NCBI GenBank assembly: GCA_964510375.1
Contig: CAZEBR010000001.1
Span: 81,030 to 145,029, forward strand
Direction of reading: 5' to 3'
Origin: CAYLJV01 sp964510375
GTDB taxonomy: Archaea > Hadarchaeota > Hadarchaeia > Hadarchaeales > JAGGTB01
Length of the DNA stretch: 64,000 bases
Below the pieces are notes generated by a model. It worked only from the letters and a program-made list of their open reading frames with translations, was not told the DNA's origin and ran no database searches. The position numbers were made by a program, and so were the translations under genes. This document shows positions 1-7,552 of this stretch, one piece after another (the first letter of the stretch is position 1; each line of letters opens with the position of its first letter).

Positions 1-422
1 ACCATAGTCCGATATTCCTGTATGTTTTGGGCGTCTGCCAAGATAGGCGCTATATTGGGTCGCTCCTTACAAGTTGCCAGAAGGTCCCTGACGGGGCGCG
101 ACGATATTTCGACGCCGTAAACGATTCCGTCTCCCCCGACTATATCGGAGACGTGGCTGGGGGTCGTTCCGCTCGCGGCACCCAGGTAAAGTACTTTGGA
201 GCCTATATTTATAGGGACTCTTTCGATTTCTTCAAAAATAGCAGCTGCCAGTTTGCTCCTGTAAGGGTTCCATATTCTGTACTCTTCCCCATCGAACTCG
301 ATCAGCTTTTCGTCGTAAACTTGATGACCCGGGGCAAGATTTTTTGTGGCTAGCCGAGTTTCCTCCCCCTCGAGATTTACCCAGTATACGCCTTCGAACT
401 TTTCGTGAGTTTCTACATTCAT
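1..422 (-). CDS. flpA: Fibrillarin, rRNA/tRNA 2'-O-methyltransferase (partial)
   Basis: SAM-dependent methyltransferase of the C/D box sRNP, which works with Nop5 and L7Ae to 2'-O-methylate rRNA and tRNA. Only the first 140 residues are present; the gene runs off the left edge. The frame reads an N-terminal fibrillarin segment (VYWV, TKNLAPGHQVYDEK, YRIWNPYRSKLAAAI) followed by the SAM-binding strand-loop LYLGAASGTTPSHVSDIVG. The ATG lies 7 nt after the nop5 stop, with a weak AGGAAG ribosome site inside the nop5 end. Order nop5 then fibrillarin is the common archaeal operon. Identity is secure from motifs and context. Confidence 0.95.
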   Translation of the reverse strand, partial: MNVETHEKFEGVYWVNLEGEETRLATKNLAPGHQVYDEKLIEFDGEEYRIWNPYRSKLAAAIFEEIERVPINIGSKVLYLGAASGTTPSHVSDIVGGDGIVYGVEISSRPVRDLLATCKERPNIAPILADAQNIQEYRTM

Positions 423-429
423 CTTCCTG

Positions 430-1569
430 TCACCCTTCCTGCTTTATGGATTCTATTCTCTCGTCAAGCTCTTCCTTAAGCCTTTCACCGATATATCTGC
501 CTGACGTGGAATCAACTCTGGCAGCGATACTCAGCTTTCCGGCCAGTGCTCTGGCTATTTTTCCCCTTATCGACTTTGGAGAGTTCCGTATATCGGGATG
601 TTGGAATATTACACCATGTTTTGGGGGTTTGGAGCCCGTCTTGAGTGACCTGAATAGGGCTTTTTCCGCTCCGAGAACTTGAACCGTACTGGACGGCATC
701 TTGGCCAAGTCCTCCAACCCCCCGGCGATGGAGATTAGCCTGGCTCCTATCAAACTCCCGACGAGTTTCTTTATATTTGGGGCGACTTTTTCCATCAGTT
801 CTTCCACGTAGTCCGAGGTCTCCTCACGGGCTTTTTCCAATTCACGAATTTTTTCTGCAGTTCTTTGGATGGTTTCGATATCCGTCTCATCGAAGTCGGC
901 ACCGATGGAGTCCTGCGAGTCTCTCTCTAATTCGCTGGCGTCCTCCTCGGAAATTCCGATATCCGTTAGTTTCTCTTTTGTAAAGTTTTCTCTCCCGCCA
1001 AGCTTTCCCACTAACTCTAAGTATTTGGATGGCTCATCGATTTTTCTTTGTAGCTCGGGGAAGTGTATTCCGTACCAATCCCTTATTTTCTCAAAGAGGG
1101 TGTTAATTGATTTGTCCAATTCGTCGATTGTGTTAATGGCTTCCATGATTATTTTGTCCTTCTCAGAGACCTCTTTCTTTACTCTATTTCTGGTTATCAA
1201 CACGTTTACGTCCCTGAGAAATCTAGTCATGTCTTCTATTGAGGATCCCTTCGATATCTTACGCATGGATTCTCGAAGTTTTTTCCCCGCCCTGCTTGGG
1301 ACTTCGACTACGAAGGAAATTCCTTCAAAATCTTTGCTTAACTCCGAGGCCATTTTTTCCGATTCTACGATGAATTCTTCGTGACCTTCTGCAATGAGTT
1401 TCTCTATAAGCTCCTTTTGTTCGCTAACTGGAACTTCGTTTCTCAATGTCATGAGTTTTTCTGAAACTTCCTTTGGATTATTTGGGAACAGTTTTGAATT
1501 TACTATCTTCTCACAGTTTTCGTCGTAAGCAAAAACTCCCAAAGGACATTCGCTTATATATAATGCCAT
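430..1569 (-). CDS. nop5: Nop5/Nop56 C/D box RNP core protein
   Basis: Scaffold of the archaeal C/D box methylation RNP, bridging L7Ae-bound guide RNA and fibrillarin. 379 residues, normal for the family. The N-terminal domain (about 1-120) binds fibrillarin, a long coiled coil follows (about 120-250), and the Nop domain shows SLIGARLISIAGGLEDLA, SSTVQVLGAEKALFRSL and PKHGVIFQHPDI (about 265-330). A GGAGG ribosome site lies 10 nt before the ATG. It is co-directional and almost contiguous with fibrillarin downstream. Confidence 0.96.
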   Translation of the reverse strand: MALYISECPLGVFAYDENCEKIVNSKLFPNNPKEVSEKLMTLRNEVPVSEQKELIEKLIAEGHEEFIVESEKMASELSKDFEGISFVVEVPSRAGKKLRESMRKISKGSSIEDMTRFLRDVNVLITRNRVKKEVSEKDKIIMEAINTIDELDKSINTLFEKIRDWYGIHFPELQRKIDEPSKYLELVGKLGGRENFTKEKLTDIGISEEDASELERDSQDSIGADFDETDIETIQRTAEKIRELEKAREETSDYVEELMEKVAPNIKKLVGSLIGARLISIAGGLEDLAKMPSSTVQVLGAEKALFRSLKTGSKPPKHGVIFQHPDIRNSPKSIRGKIARALAGKLSIAARVDSTSGRYIGERLKEELDERIESIKQEG

Positions 1570-1719
1570 AACTTTTCATCCTCCACTTATTTTCTAGCTC
1601 GTAACATAAAAAGAATCTGTGCCTGGTGTCTTGGAAGAAAATGAGAAAATTATTAAAAAATGTGGAATTTTTGCGTTCTACCTATTGAAATCCTCGATTG
1701 TCGATATTAAAAGACGATT

Positions 1720-2733
1720 TTACAGTTTTTCGGATCTTAAGTCCACCGTGTCTTCGATTTCTGGCCCCGTGGATACCAGGGTGATGGGAACTTCCAATTC
1801 TTTTTCTACCTTCTCCATGAATTTTTTGGCTTCATCGGTCAGATTTTCTTTTTCTTGGACTCCCTCGTTTCCGTCGAAAAGCCTGTCGACGTTGGTCATC
1901 GCTATTTGGGTAGCACCGTTTATCATGACGGATCTTTTCGCCAGTTCGAAATCGAACTCTCCTATTCTTCTTTTTCGACCGGTCACCGTCGCGTATTCCG
2001 CGATACCTTTTTCCTCTGCTTTCTCTTGAGATATTTCGGTCGGGAAGGGCCCCTCTCCGACCCTACTTACGTAAGGTTTCATGACCACTATTACGTCGTC
2101 GATGTTTGTAGGTCCCACTCCAACGTCGGCGGCGAGTGAACTAGCAGCTACGTCCTTACTGGTAACGTAAGGATAGGTTCCGAAGTAAAGCGATAATCCA
2201 AAGCCTTGGGAGCCTTCTATGAGTACTTTTTCTCCGTTTTCAATGGCATCGTTCATAGTTTTTGGAACGTCCTTGATGTAGTCTTCGAGTTCTTCGATCT
2301 CTCTAGCAAGTTTAATAGATCTATTTGCTCTCTCGGCGTTAGCTGGACCGCAACCAGTTCCTGTGGTTCCGATTTCGTCCTCCAGGTGTTCTGAACTCCG
2401 GTCTTCTTCGATATGTTTCTGTTCGATGATTGCGCACTGAGGATCTATCCCCACGCGGTCCTCGATACCTGTTTTTTCGATTTCCTCCAGAACTACCTCC
2501 GGATTTACGAGTACGCCGGGCCCGATGAGAATCTCCGCTTTCTCTTGGACGAATCCACAGGAGATTTCTCTAAGCCCGAGCTCTTCGCCTTTCCAGAAAA
2601 CGGTGTGTCCAGCATTTGGGCCGACTCCGCTACGTCCAACTTTAGTTGGTTCGTCTTCTAGGGCTAAATAGGAGGATAGTTTTCCCTTTCCTTCGTCACC
2701 CCATTGTCCACCGGTTATGATTGTACAGGGCAA
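1720..2733 (-). CDS. purA: Adenylosuccinate synthetase, TTG start
   Basis: Joins IMP and aspartate with GTP in the first committed step of AMP synthesis. The P-loop region GGQWGDEGKGK, the GPNAGHTV motif and FGTYPYVTSKD are all present. The 337-residue length matches the compact archaeal form, about 90 residues shorter than bacterial PurA. I place the start at the TTG at 2733 because GGAGGTG lies six bases before it and the protein then begins MPCTIITGGQWGDEG as in archaeal relatives. A longer reading from 2772 adds 13 residues that lack family similarity. It is transcribed away from the histone gene. Confidence 0.95.
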   Translation of the reverse strand: MPCTIITGGQWGDEGKGKLSSYLALEDEPTKVGRSGVGPNAGHTVFWKGEELGLREISCGFVQEKAEILIGPGVLVNPEVVLEEIEKTGIEDRVGIDPQCAIIEQKHIEEDRSSEHLEDEIGTTGTGCGPANAERANRSIKLAREIEELEDYIKDVPKTMNDAIENGEKVLIEGSQGFGLSLYFGTYPYVTSKDVAASSLAADVGVGPTNIDDVIVVMKPYVSRVGEGPFPTEISQEKAEEKGIAEYATVTGRKRRIGEFDFELAKRSVMINGATQIAMTNVDRLFDGNEGVQEKENLTDEAKKFMEKVEKELEVPITLVSTGPEIEDTVDLRSEKL

Positions 2734-3046
2734 ATTATGACACCTCCAAATCCGTATATACCGACCCTTCAACTGTTTTAACTGTTTTTCCTTTCTCAGT
2801 TTAAACTCATCCCCTGATGGGTATTCTAACGTCCCCTGATTTTTCTAGAAATGGAAAGAGTAATAAGGCATGATAACATTATTTGAGTTTTTACTATCGT
2901 TTGTTTTTGCACATTATACAGCAAGTTTTCGTTCTTTTTAGATATCTGCTAATAATTTAGATATAAAAAGGAAAGACTTAAAAACTATCTCTAAAGACTA
3001 ATTTTAACTGTAAAAAGAATCTACAAATTAAAAAGGAGGAGATAAA
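2734..3046. promoter_or_regulatory. Divergent promoter region purA / histone
   Basis: This 313-base AT-rich gap separates two divergent genes. On the plus strand A/T-rich TATA candidates lie at about 2959-2970 and 2975-2985, upstream of the strong AAGGAGGA site at 3033-3040. On the minus strand a TTAAAAC element near 2772-2782 would start transcription just before the purA ribosome site. I see no RNA gene or credible small ORF. Confidence 0.4.
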
Positions 3047-3247
3047 GTGACTGAATTACCAATTGCTGCAGTTGATCGGATTATAAGAAAGGCAGGCGCA
3101 AGAAGAGTTAGTGAAAGTGCTGCTGAAGAATTGGCAGAAGTACTCGAAGACCAAGCACTAGAAATAGCTGGCGAAGCAACGGAACTAGCAGACCACGCTG
3201 GCAGAAAGACTGTGAGAGATACGGATATACGCCTAGCATCCAAATAG
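3047..3247 (+). CDS. Archaeal histone (HMf family)
   Basis: Small DNA-wrapping protein of 66 residues with a complete histone fold. It opens ELPIAAVDRIIRKAGARRVS, keeps the central helix with ALEIAGEATELADHAGRK and ends with KTVRDTDIRLA, the standard archaeal pattern. The start is a GTG with a near-perfect AAGGAGGA ribosome site seven bases upstream, fitting high expression. It lacks any C-terminal extension. A second, more divergent histone lies at 31250-31462. Confidence 0.95.
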   Translation: MTELPIAAVDRIIRKAGARRVSESAAEELAEVLEDQALEIAGEATELADHAGRKTVRDTDIRLASK

Positions 3248-3339
3248 CTAAATTCTTCCTAACATATTTTTTCTCTTTTATTTTTCTGAATAGATTAATT
3301 CTAAATACGAGTTTGTAAAAGTGTATTCTAGGGTAAGAG

Positions 3340-3657
3340 ATGGCGGAAGGAAATCCTCCCTCTATGGACATGCCGCGACTTTTCAATATTTTCGACATAC
3401 CCGAGGTTAAGTCCGTCCGTGCCGCGTCCTCTTTGAGGTCCGATGTCGATTTGGAGGAAGTCTGGGGCAGGTTGTCTAGGGCTAGGAAGATTCGGACCTC
3501 CGGAAAGGAGGTTGTAAAGTTCGAGATTGGAAAAGGAAAATATTTGCTTCTCTTTCCTTCTGGTTATATCCAGATTTCGGCACCCGACGAGGACAGTATA
3601 AGGGAGATACTGAGGGCCTTCCGAAACGAGCTGTATGAAAATGGGCTCTTGAAATAA
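3340..3657 (+). CDS. Single TBP-repeat-like protein (putative)
   Basis: A 105-residue protein I cannot assign with certainty. Residues about 25-103 follow the pattern of one half of a TATA-binding protein: a variable strand, the helix DVDLEEVWGRLSRA, a strand with VVKFEIGKGKYLLLFPSG in the place of the conserved LIFxSGK motif, then the long helix EDSIREILRAFRNELYENG. TBP normally has two such repeats in about 180 residues; here there is only one. The first 25 residues (PPSMDMPRLFNIFDIPEV) are unlike TBP. It lies just after the histone gene and before an Lrp regulator. A role in DNA binding or promoter recognition is inference. Confidence 0.55.
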   Translation: MAEGNPPSMDMPRLFNIFDIPEVKSVRAASSLRSDVDLEEVWGRLSRARKIRTSGKEVVKFEIGKGKYLLLFPSGYIQISAPDEDSIREILRAFRNELYENGLLK

Positions 3658-3767
3658 TCTGACATTTGTAATCAGTCTACATATGAGAGAAAATATTTTG
3701 CCGGATTGATTATAAAATTTTTCTAAAAGGTATTTTTTCTTTAACAATTCTTCGAAAAAGTAAACGT

Positions 3768-3775
3768 TTATATAA
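3768..3775 (+). promoter_or_regulatory. TATA box of Lrp-family gene
   Basis: TTTATATAA centred at 3772 predicts a transcription start near 3798. That is downstream of an upstream in-frame ATG at 3778, which supports the ATG at 3808 as the real start of the Lrp gene. Confidence 0.55.
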
Positions 3776-3807
3776 TCATGCTCGATGTTAGTGGTTATGA
3801 GGAAAAT

Positions 3808-4266
3808 ATGTCAAATATTGATGAAACCGACAAGGAGATTATAAGAGCCTTAGAGACGGATGGTAGAGCCTCCTTCAGAGAAATAGCGGAGGATCTTGAA
3901 GTTTCTGAGGGGACTGTTTACAATCGAGTAAAGAAAATGGAAGAGGAGGGTATAATCAAAGGATTTTCAGTTCGAGCCGATTCGATGAAGCTCGGGAAGA
4001 CGTTAGAGGCCGTGATAGGTCTTAAAGTCGATGGGGGTCATCTCGTTGAAGTTGAAGAAAAGCTTTCGGAGGAAGAGCCGGTTCGATGCGTTTACGATGT
4101 TACGGGGCAGTATGATGTAATCCTGATAGGAAGATTTGAAACAAGAGCAGAGTTAAATGAGTTCGTCAAAAAAACGCTTTCTCTAGAGCACGTGGAAAGA
4201 TCTTCTACCCATTTGGTCTTGAACGTGGTAAAAGAAGACTTTAGGACCTTTGACCCGTTAGAGTGA
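3808..4266 (+). CDS. Lrp/AsnC family transcriptional regulator
   Basis: 152-residue DNA-binding regulator with an N-terminal winged helix-turn-helix (DETDKEIIRALETDGRASF, then EIAEDLEVSEGTVYNRVKKM) and a C-terminal RAM ligand/oligomerisation domain (about 75-150, with VYDVTGQYDVILIGRFE). The ATG at 3808 has GAGG five bases upstream. An in-frame ATG 30 bases earlier overlaps the TATA box and is unlikely. It ends 10 bases from the convergent acyl-CoA synthetase gene, a possible but unproven target. Confidence 0.9.
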   Translation: MSNIDETDKEIIRALETDGRASFREIAEDLEVSEGTVYNRVKKMEEEGIIKGFSVRADSMKLGKTLEAVIGLKVDGGHLVEVEEKLSEEEPVRCVYDVTGQYDVILIGRFETRAELNEFVKKTLSLEHVERSSTHLVLNVVKEDFRTFDPLE

Positions 4267-4276
4267 AATTTTGGAT

Positions 4277-6952
4277 CTATCTTAACCTTAGTTCCGCTCG
4301 GACTGTTTCGTCGCTTTCCTCTTCTATCTCGAAGCCCATTTTTTCTACTAGATTTATCATCCGTGTGTTTTCTTTCATAATGGTACCGTAGATATAGTCT
4401 AACTCTTTATCTTCAGCGACTCCGATTATGGCATCGGTTAGTTTCTCGCCCAATCCTAGTCCTTGCCAAGGGTCTCCCACGACTACGGCGTATTCGCCGG
4501 CATTTTTGTCCGGATCTATTATGAGCCTGCCAACCCCGATCATTTTTCTTTCTCCTTCTTCCTCCAACACGCCAATAATGGCCATTTCCCTCCGATAGTC
4601 GATGTTTGTAAACCTGACCATATCCTCGTGAGTTACATCCTTCATCGGGCCGAAAAATCTGTATCGCCAAGTTTCCTTTGAGAAGGTCTCGAAGAGCTCG
4701 AATTCTAGAGGTTCGTCCTCCGGCCTGATAGGACGGAGGGTAACGGGTCTTCCGTCATCCAGCTGCCATTCTTCAATGTACTTTCGGGGATAGGATTCAA
4801 AGACCAAATGGTCCCTGTATTCCGAACCCTCTGTGACTTTGTCTTTATCGATAATCACCCTGGCGTCCAAGGCAAGGTACTCGTCCCCTGAACTCGCCAG
4901 AGGATTTATGTCGAGTTCCCTGATCTCCGGGAAGTCTATTATGAGTTGGGATAGCCTGACCAGGTGTTCTTCGATCAACCTTAGTTGCTCATGAGAGTAT
5001 TCGTCCGAATCCTTCATCTGTCGGTAGACCCTAGTGTCTTCCATGAGATGACGAGCCAAGCTTTGGTTGAGAGGGGGTAGGCCAACAGCGATATCTTGAT
5101 AGTATTCTACGTCCGAACCTCCCTTCCCAAACACGATTGTGGAGCCGAAGGTTGGGTCAGTTTTCGAACCTAAGATTAGTTCAATGCGCTGATCTTGAAT
5201 CATTTTTTGAACGGTTACTCCTTCTATCTCAGCGGAGGGGCGATTTTCTTTGACTCTCTCCATTATTTCTTCGTATTTCTCCTTTACTTCGTCCTTGGAG
5301 TTTATGTTAAGGGCAACACCGCCCACTTTTCTTTTATGAGTTATGTCCTCCGAGTATACCTTCAGAACTATCGGAAAACCAAGTTTAGAGGCGTACTTTA
5401 CAGCTTCTCTGGATGTGGATGCTATGTGCGTCGTCGGGGTTGGGATACCGTAGGTTCTCAAAATTTTCTTGGACTCCGTTTCCGTGAGGATTTCTCTGTC
5501 GTTTCTGGCGATCCTCCGAATCATCGCTTTAAGGTTGTATTTTGGAGGTGTTCTGTCGACTGGAAGCTCTTCGGGAGTTTCGAGAAGGCGTTCTAGATTC
5601 CTGGCGTATCGGTTCAGGTACATGTAAGCCTTTATAGACTGTTCGGGTGCCGATTGGACTGATAGGCCTCCTTGGCGTAGGATTTTACGGCCTTCTCCGA
5701 CCTTTTCTCCACCCATCCAACACGCCAGGAGAGGCTTTTTCACGTTTTCCTTCAAGCCTTCTATGGCGTCAGCTGCGGAGGTAGGGGATAGAGTGCCGAC
5801 GGGAGCGTAAATACAGAGGACGCCGTCCACATTCCCGTCCTCCAAACAGATTTCCGTGGCTTTTCTATACTGATTTGCGTTTGCGCCCCCGGTGACGTCG
5901 ATGGGATTTGCTAAACTGGCCGTTGATGGTAGGGCCTCCTCTAGATCACTAACCGTAGAATCGGAAAGAGTGGCCAGATCACCGCCCAGATCTATTAGGG
6001 CGTCCGTTGCCATTGCCCCGGGTCCGCCCGCATTAGTGACGATTGCAATTTGTGATCCCTCCGGTAGATCCTGCTTCGCTAGAGTCTCGGAGCAGGTGAA
6101 GAGATCATCTATTGTATCCACTCGGGTTACCCCGCATCTTTTGAAAACAGCATCATATACCTCATCGGCTCCGGCTAGAGATCCAGTGTGCGAAGCGACT
6201 GCCTGTGCACTTTTCTTATGCTTACCGGATTTCACAGCCATGATTGGTTGAGTTCTTGCAAAGCCTCTGGCGGCGCTTACGAATTCCTTGGCATCCTTGA
6301 TCGCTTCGATGTACATGAGAATGCTGCCGGTTCTTGGGTCTCTACCAAAGTAGTCTATTAGGTCCGAGAAGTCGACGTCGACCATGTTACCGACCGAGAC
6401 GAAACTGCTGAAGCCAAACTGGGCGGAAATGGCCCAGTCAAGTGTAGCGGAAGCAAGGGCTCCGCTCTGGGAAAGAAAGGCAATTTCTCCGGAATCGGGC
6501 ATCTGGTTCGTAAAAGAAGCGTTCAAATCTTGGGAGGGGTTTATTATTCCCAAGCAGTTTGGCCCGATGATCCTCATATCATATTCTTTATTTGCCTCTG
6601 AGATTTCCTGTTCGAGTTTTTTTCCTTCTTTACCAGTCTCGCTGAATCCGGCGGATATAATTACTAGTCCTCCGATTCCCGATTCGCCGCACTCCTCCAC
6701 CACTTGGGGTACCGTCGGAGCGGGCGTGGCTATCACCCCGAGATCTACGGATTCTGGGATTTCGGTTACTTTCGATTTCGACTTCAATCCTAATACTTCG
6801 TCACGGTTTGGGTTTACCGGATATAATTCGCCCTTTGGCCTTTCCATTAGATTCTCCATAATGGTACGCCCGATGGAGTCTTTCTCTTCGGATGCGCCCA
6901 CAACTGCGATATTTTCTGGCTTGAAAATGTTATCTAATCCGTGAGATGGCAT
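4277..6952 (-). CDS. ADP-forming acyl-CoA synthetase fused to GNAT acetyltransferase (Pat-like)
   Basis: 891-residue fusion with four parts: CoA-binding and CoA-ligase alpha domains (residues about 1-460, with IAVVGASEEKDSIGRTI, IIGPNCLGIINP, and the phospho-histidine segment ASHTGSLAGADEVYDAVF), an ATP-grasp beta domain (about 480-700), and a C-terminal GNAT domain (about 730-890, acetyl-CoA loop VVGDPWQGLGLGEKL). The architecture matches bacterial PatZ/YfiQ protein acetyltransferases, which often have a degenerate synthetase part. Here the catalytic His is kept, so it could either make ATP from acyl-CoA or acetylate proteins such as acyl-CoA synthetases. It is convergent with an Lrp gene. 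A separate beta-only subunit is encoded at 30490-31203. Confidence 0.92.
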   Translation of the reverse strand: MPSHGLDNIFKPENIAVVGASEEKDSIGRTIMENLMERPKGELYPVNPNRDEVLGLKSKSKVTEIPESVDLGVIATPAPTVPQVVEECGESGIGGLVIISAGFSETGKEGKKLEQEISEANKEYDMRIIGPNCLGIINPSQDLNASFTNQMPDSGEIAFLSQSGALASATLDWAISAQFGFSSFVSVGNMVDVDFSDLIDYFGRDPRTGSILMYIEAIKDAKEFVSAARGFARTQPIMAVKSGKHKKSAQAVASHTGSLAGADEVYDAVFKRCGVTRVDTIDDLFTCSETLAKQDLPEGSQIAIVTNAGGPGAMATDALIDLGGDLATLSDSTVSDLEEALPSTASLANPIDVTGGANANQYRKATEICLEDGNVDGVLCIYAPVGTLSPTSAADAIEGLKENVKKPLLACWMGGEKVGEGRKILRQGGLSVQSAPEQSIKAYMYLNRYARNLERLLETPEELPVDRTPPKYNLKAMIRRIARNDREILTETESKKILRTYGIPTPTTHIASTSREAVKYASKLGFPIVLKVYSEDITHKRKVGGVALNINSKDEVKEKYEEIMERVKENRPSAEIEGVTVQKMIQDQRIELILGSKTDPTFGSTIVFGKGGSDVEYYQDIAVGLPPLNQSLARHLMEDTRVYRQMKDSDEYSHEQLRLIEEHLVRLSQLIIDFPEIRELDINPLASSGDEYLALDARVIIDKDKVTEGSEYRDHLVFESYPRKYIEEWQLDDGRPVTLRPIRPEDEPLEFELFETFSKETWRYRFFGPMKDVTHEDMVRFTNIDYRREMAIIGVLEEEGERKMIGVGRLIIDPDKNAGEYAVVVGDPWQGLGLGEKLTDAIIGVAEDKELDYIYGTIMKENTRMINLVEKMGFEIEEESDETVRAELRLR

Positions 6953-7130
6953 TTTATACCTCTAACTTTCATAGTTCTATTTTAATTTTTGATATGTGAT
7001 TAATCTTTTTATATCCGGGGACTTTTTTTATAAAGATGTTTTATACAGCTCTGGAATTACTCCTTTAGTCTATACACCGTTAATAGGGATGATGGAAAAT
7101 AATAGGGCCTTTATTTTGTTATAAGGAATT

Positions 7131-7445
7131 TTATGTATCTAATTCATTCAAAAGGCTCTTATATATCTCGTAAAGCCCGCCTTTGCTTATGCCAAGAGCT
7201 TGAGAGATTTCTACTTGGCTTCTCCAGTCACCCGTTTCATTTACTGCGATGTAAATAGCGGCGGCGAGTAAACTGTTCGGATTTTTGTCTTCTGCTATTC
7301 CCTTTTCGTCCGCTTTCTTGATTATTTCAATTGCCTTCTCTTGGGTCTCTTCCGACAGGCCGAGTTCCTCGGCCGCTTTTGGCATGAGATTCGATAAAAT
7401 GCTCATCAGATCTGATTTTACCATTTTTCTGTCATCGTTCATCAT
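7131..7445 (-). CDS. Small TFB-like single cyclin-repeat protein (putative)
   Basis: About 104 residues resembling one cyclin repeat of transcription factor B. Helices contain KAAEELGLSEETQEKAIEIIKKADEKG, then SLLAAAIYIAVNETGDW where TFB has the AAxxYxA helix, then a helix-turn-helix-like end SQVEISQALGISKGGLYEIYKSLLNEL. Full TFB has a zinc ribbon and two repeats (about 300 residues); both the ribbon and one repeat are absent. A TATA box CTTATAAG at 7488-7495 predicts transcription from about 7465, so I prefer the ATG at 7445 over the one at 7472. A recruited or dominant-negative initiation factor is possible. Confidence 0.6.
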   Translation of the reverse strand: MMNDDRKMVKSDLMSILSNLMPKAAEELGLSEETQEKAIEIIKKADEKGIAEDKNPNSLLAAAIYIAVNETGDWRSQVEISQALGISKGGLYEIYKSLLNELDT

Positions 7446-7552
7446 GTTTTCACTTCGATTGTTTACTCTCATCTAACGGACCATCGTCTTATAAGCTTTC
7501 GTAATTGATTTTTGAAGCTCGCTACTTTCTTTTAGAATAGATTAGAATTTTT

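Noticed and set aside
27..682. Plus-strand frames at the left end
   Set aside because: They lie antisense to fibrillarin and Nop5, whose frames carry clear family motifs.
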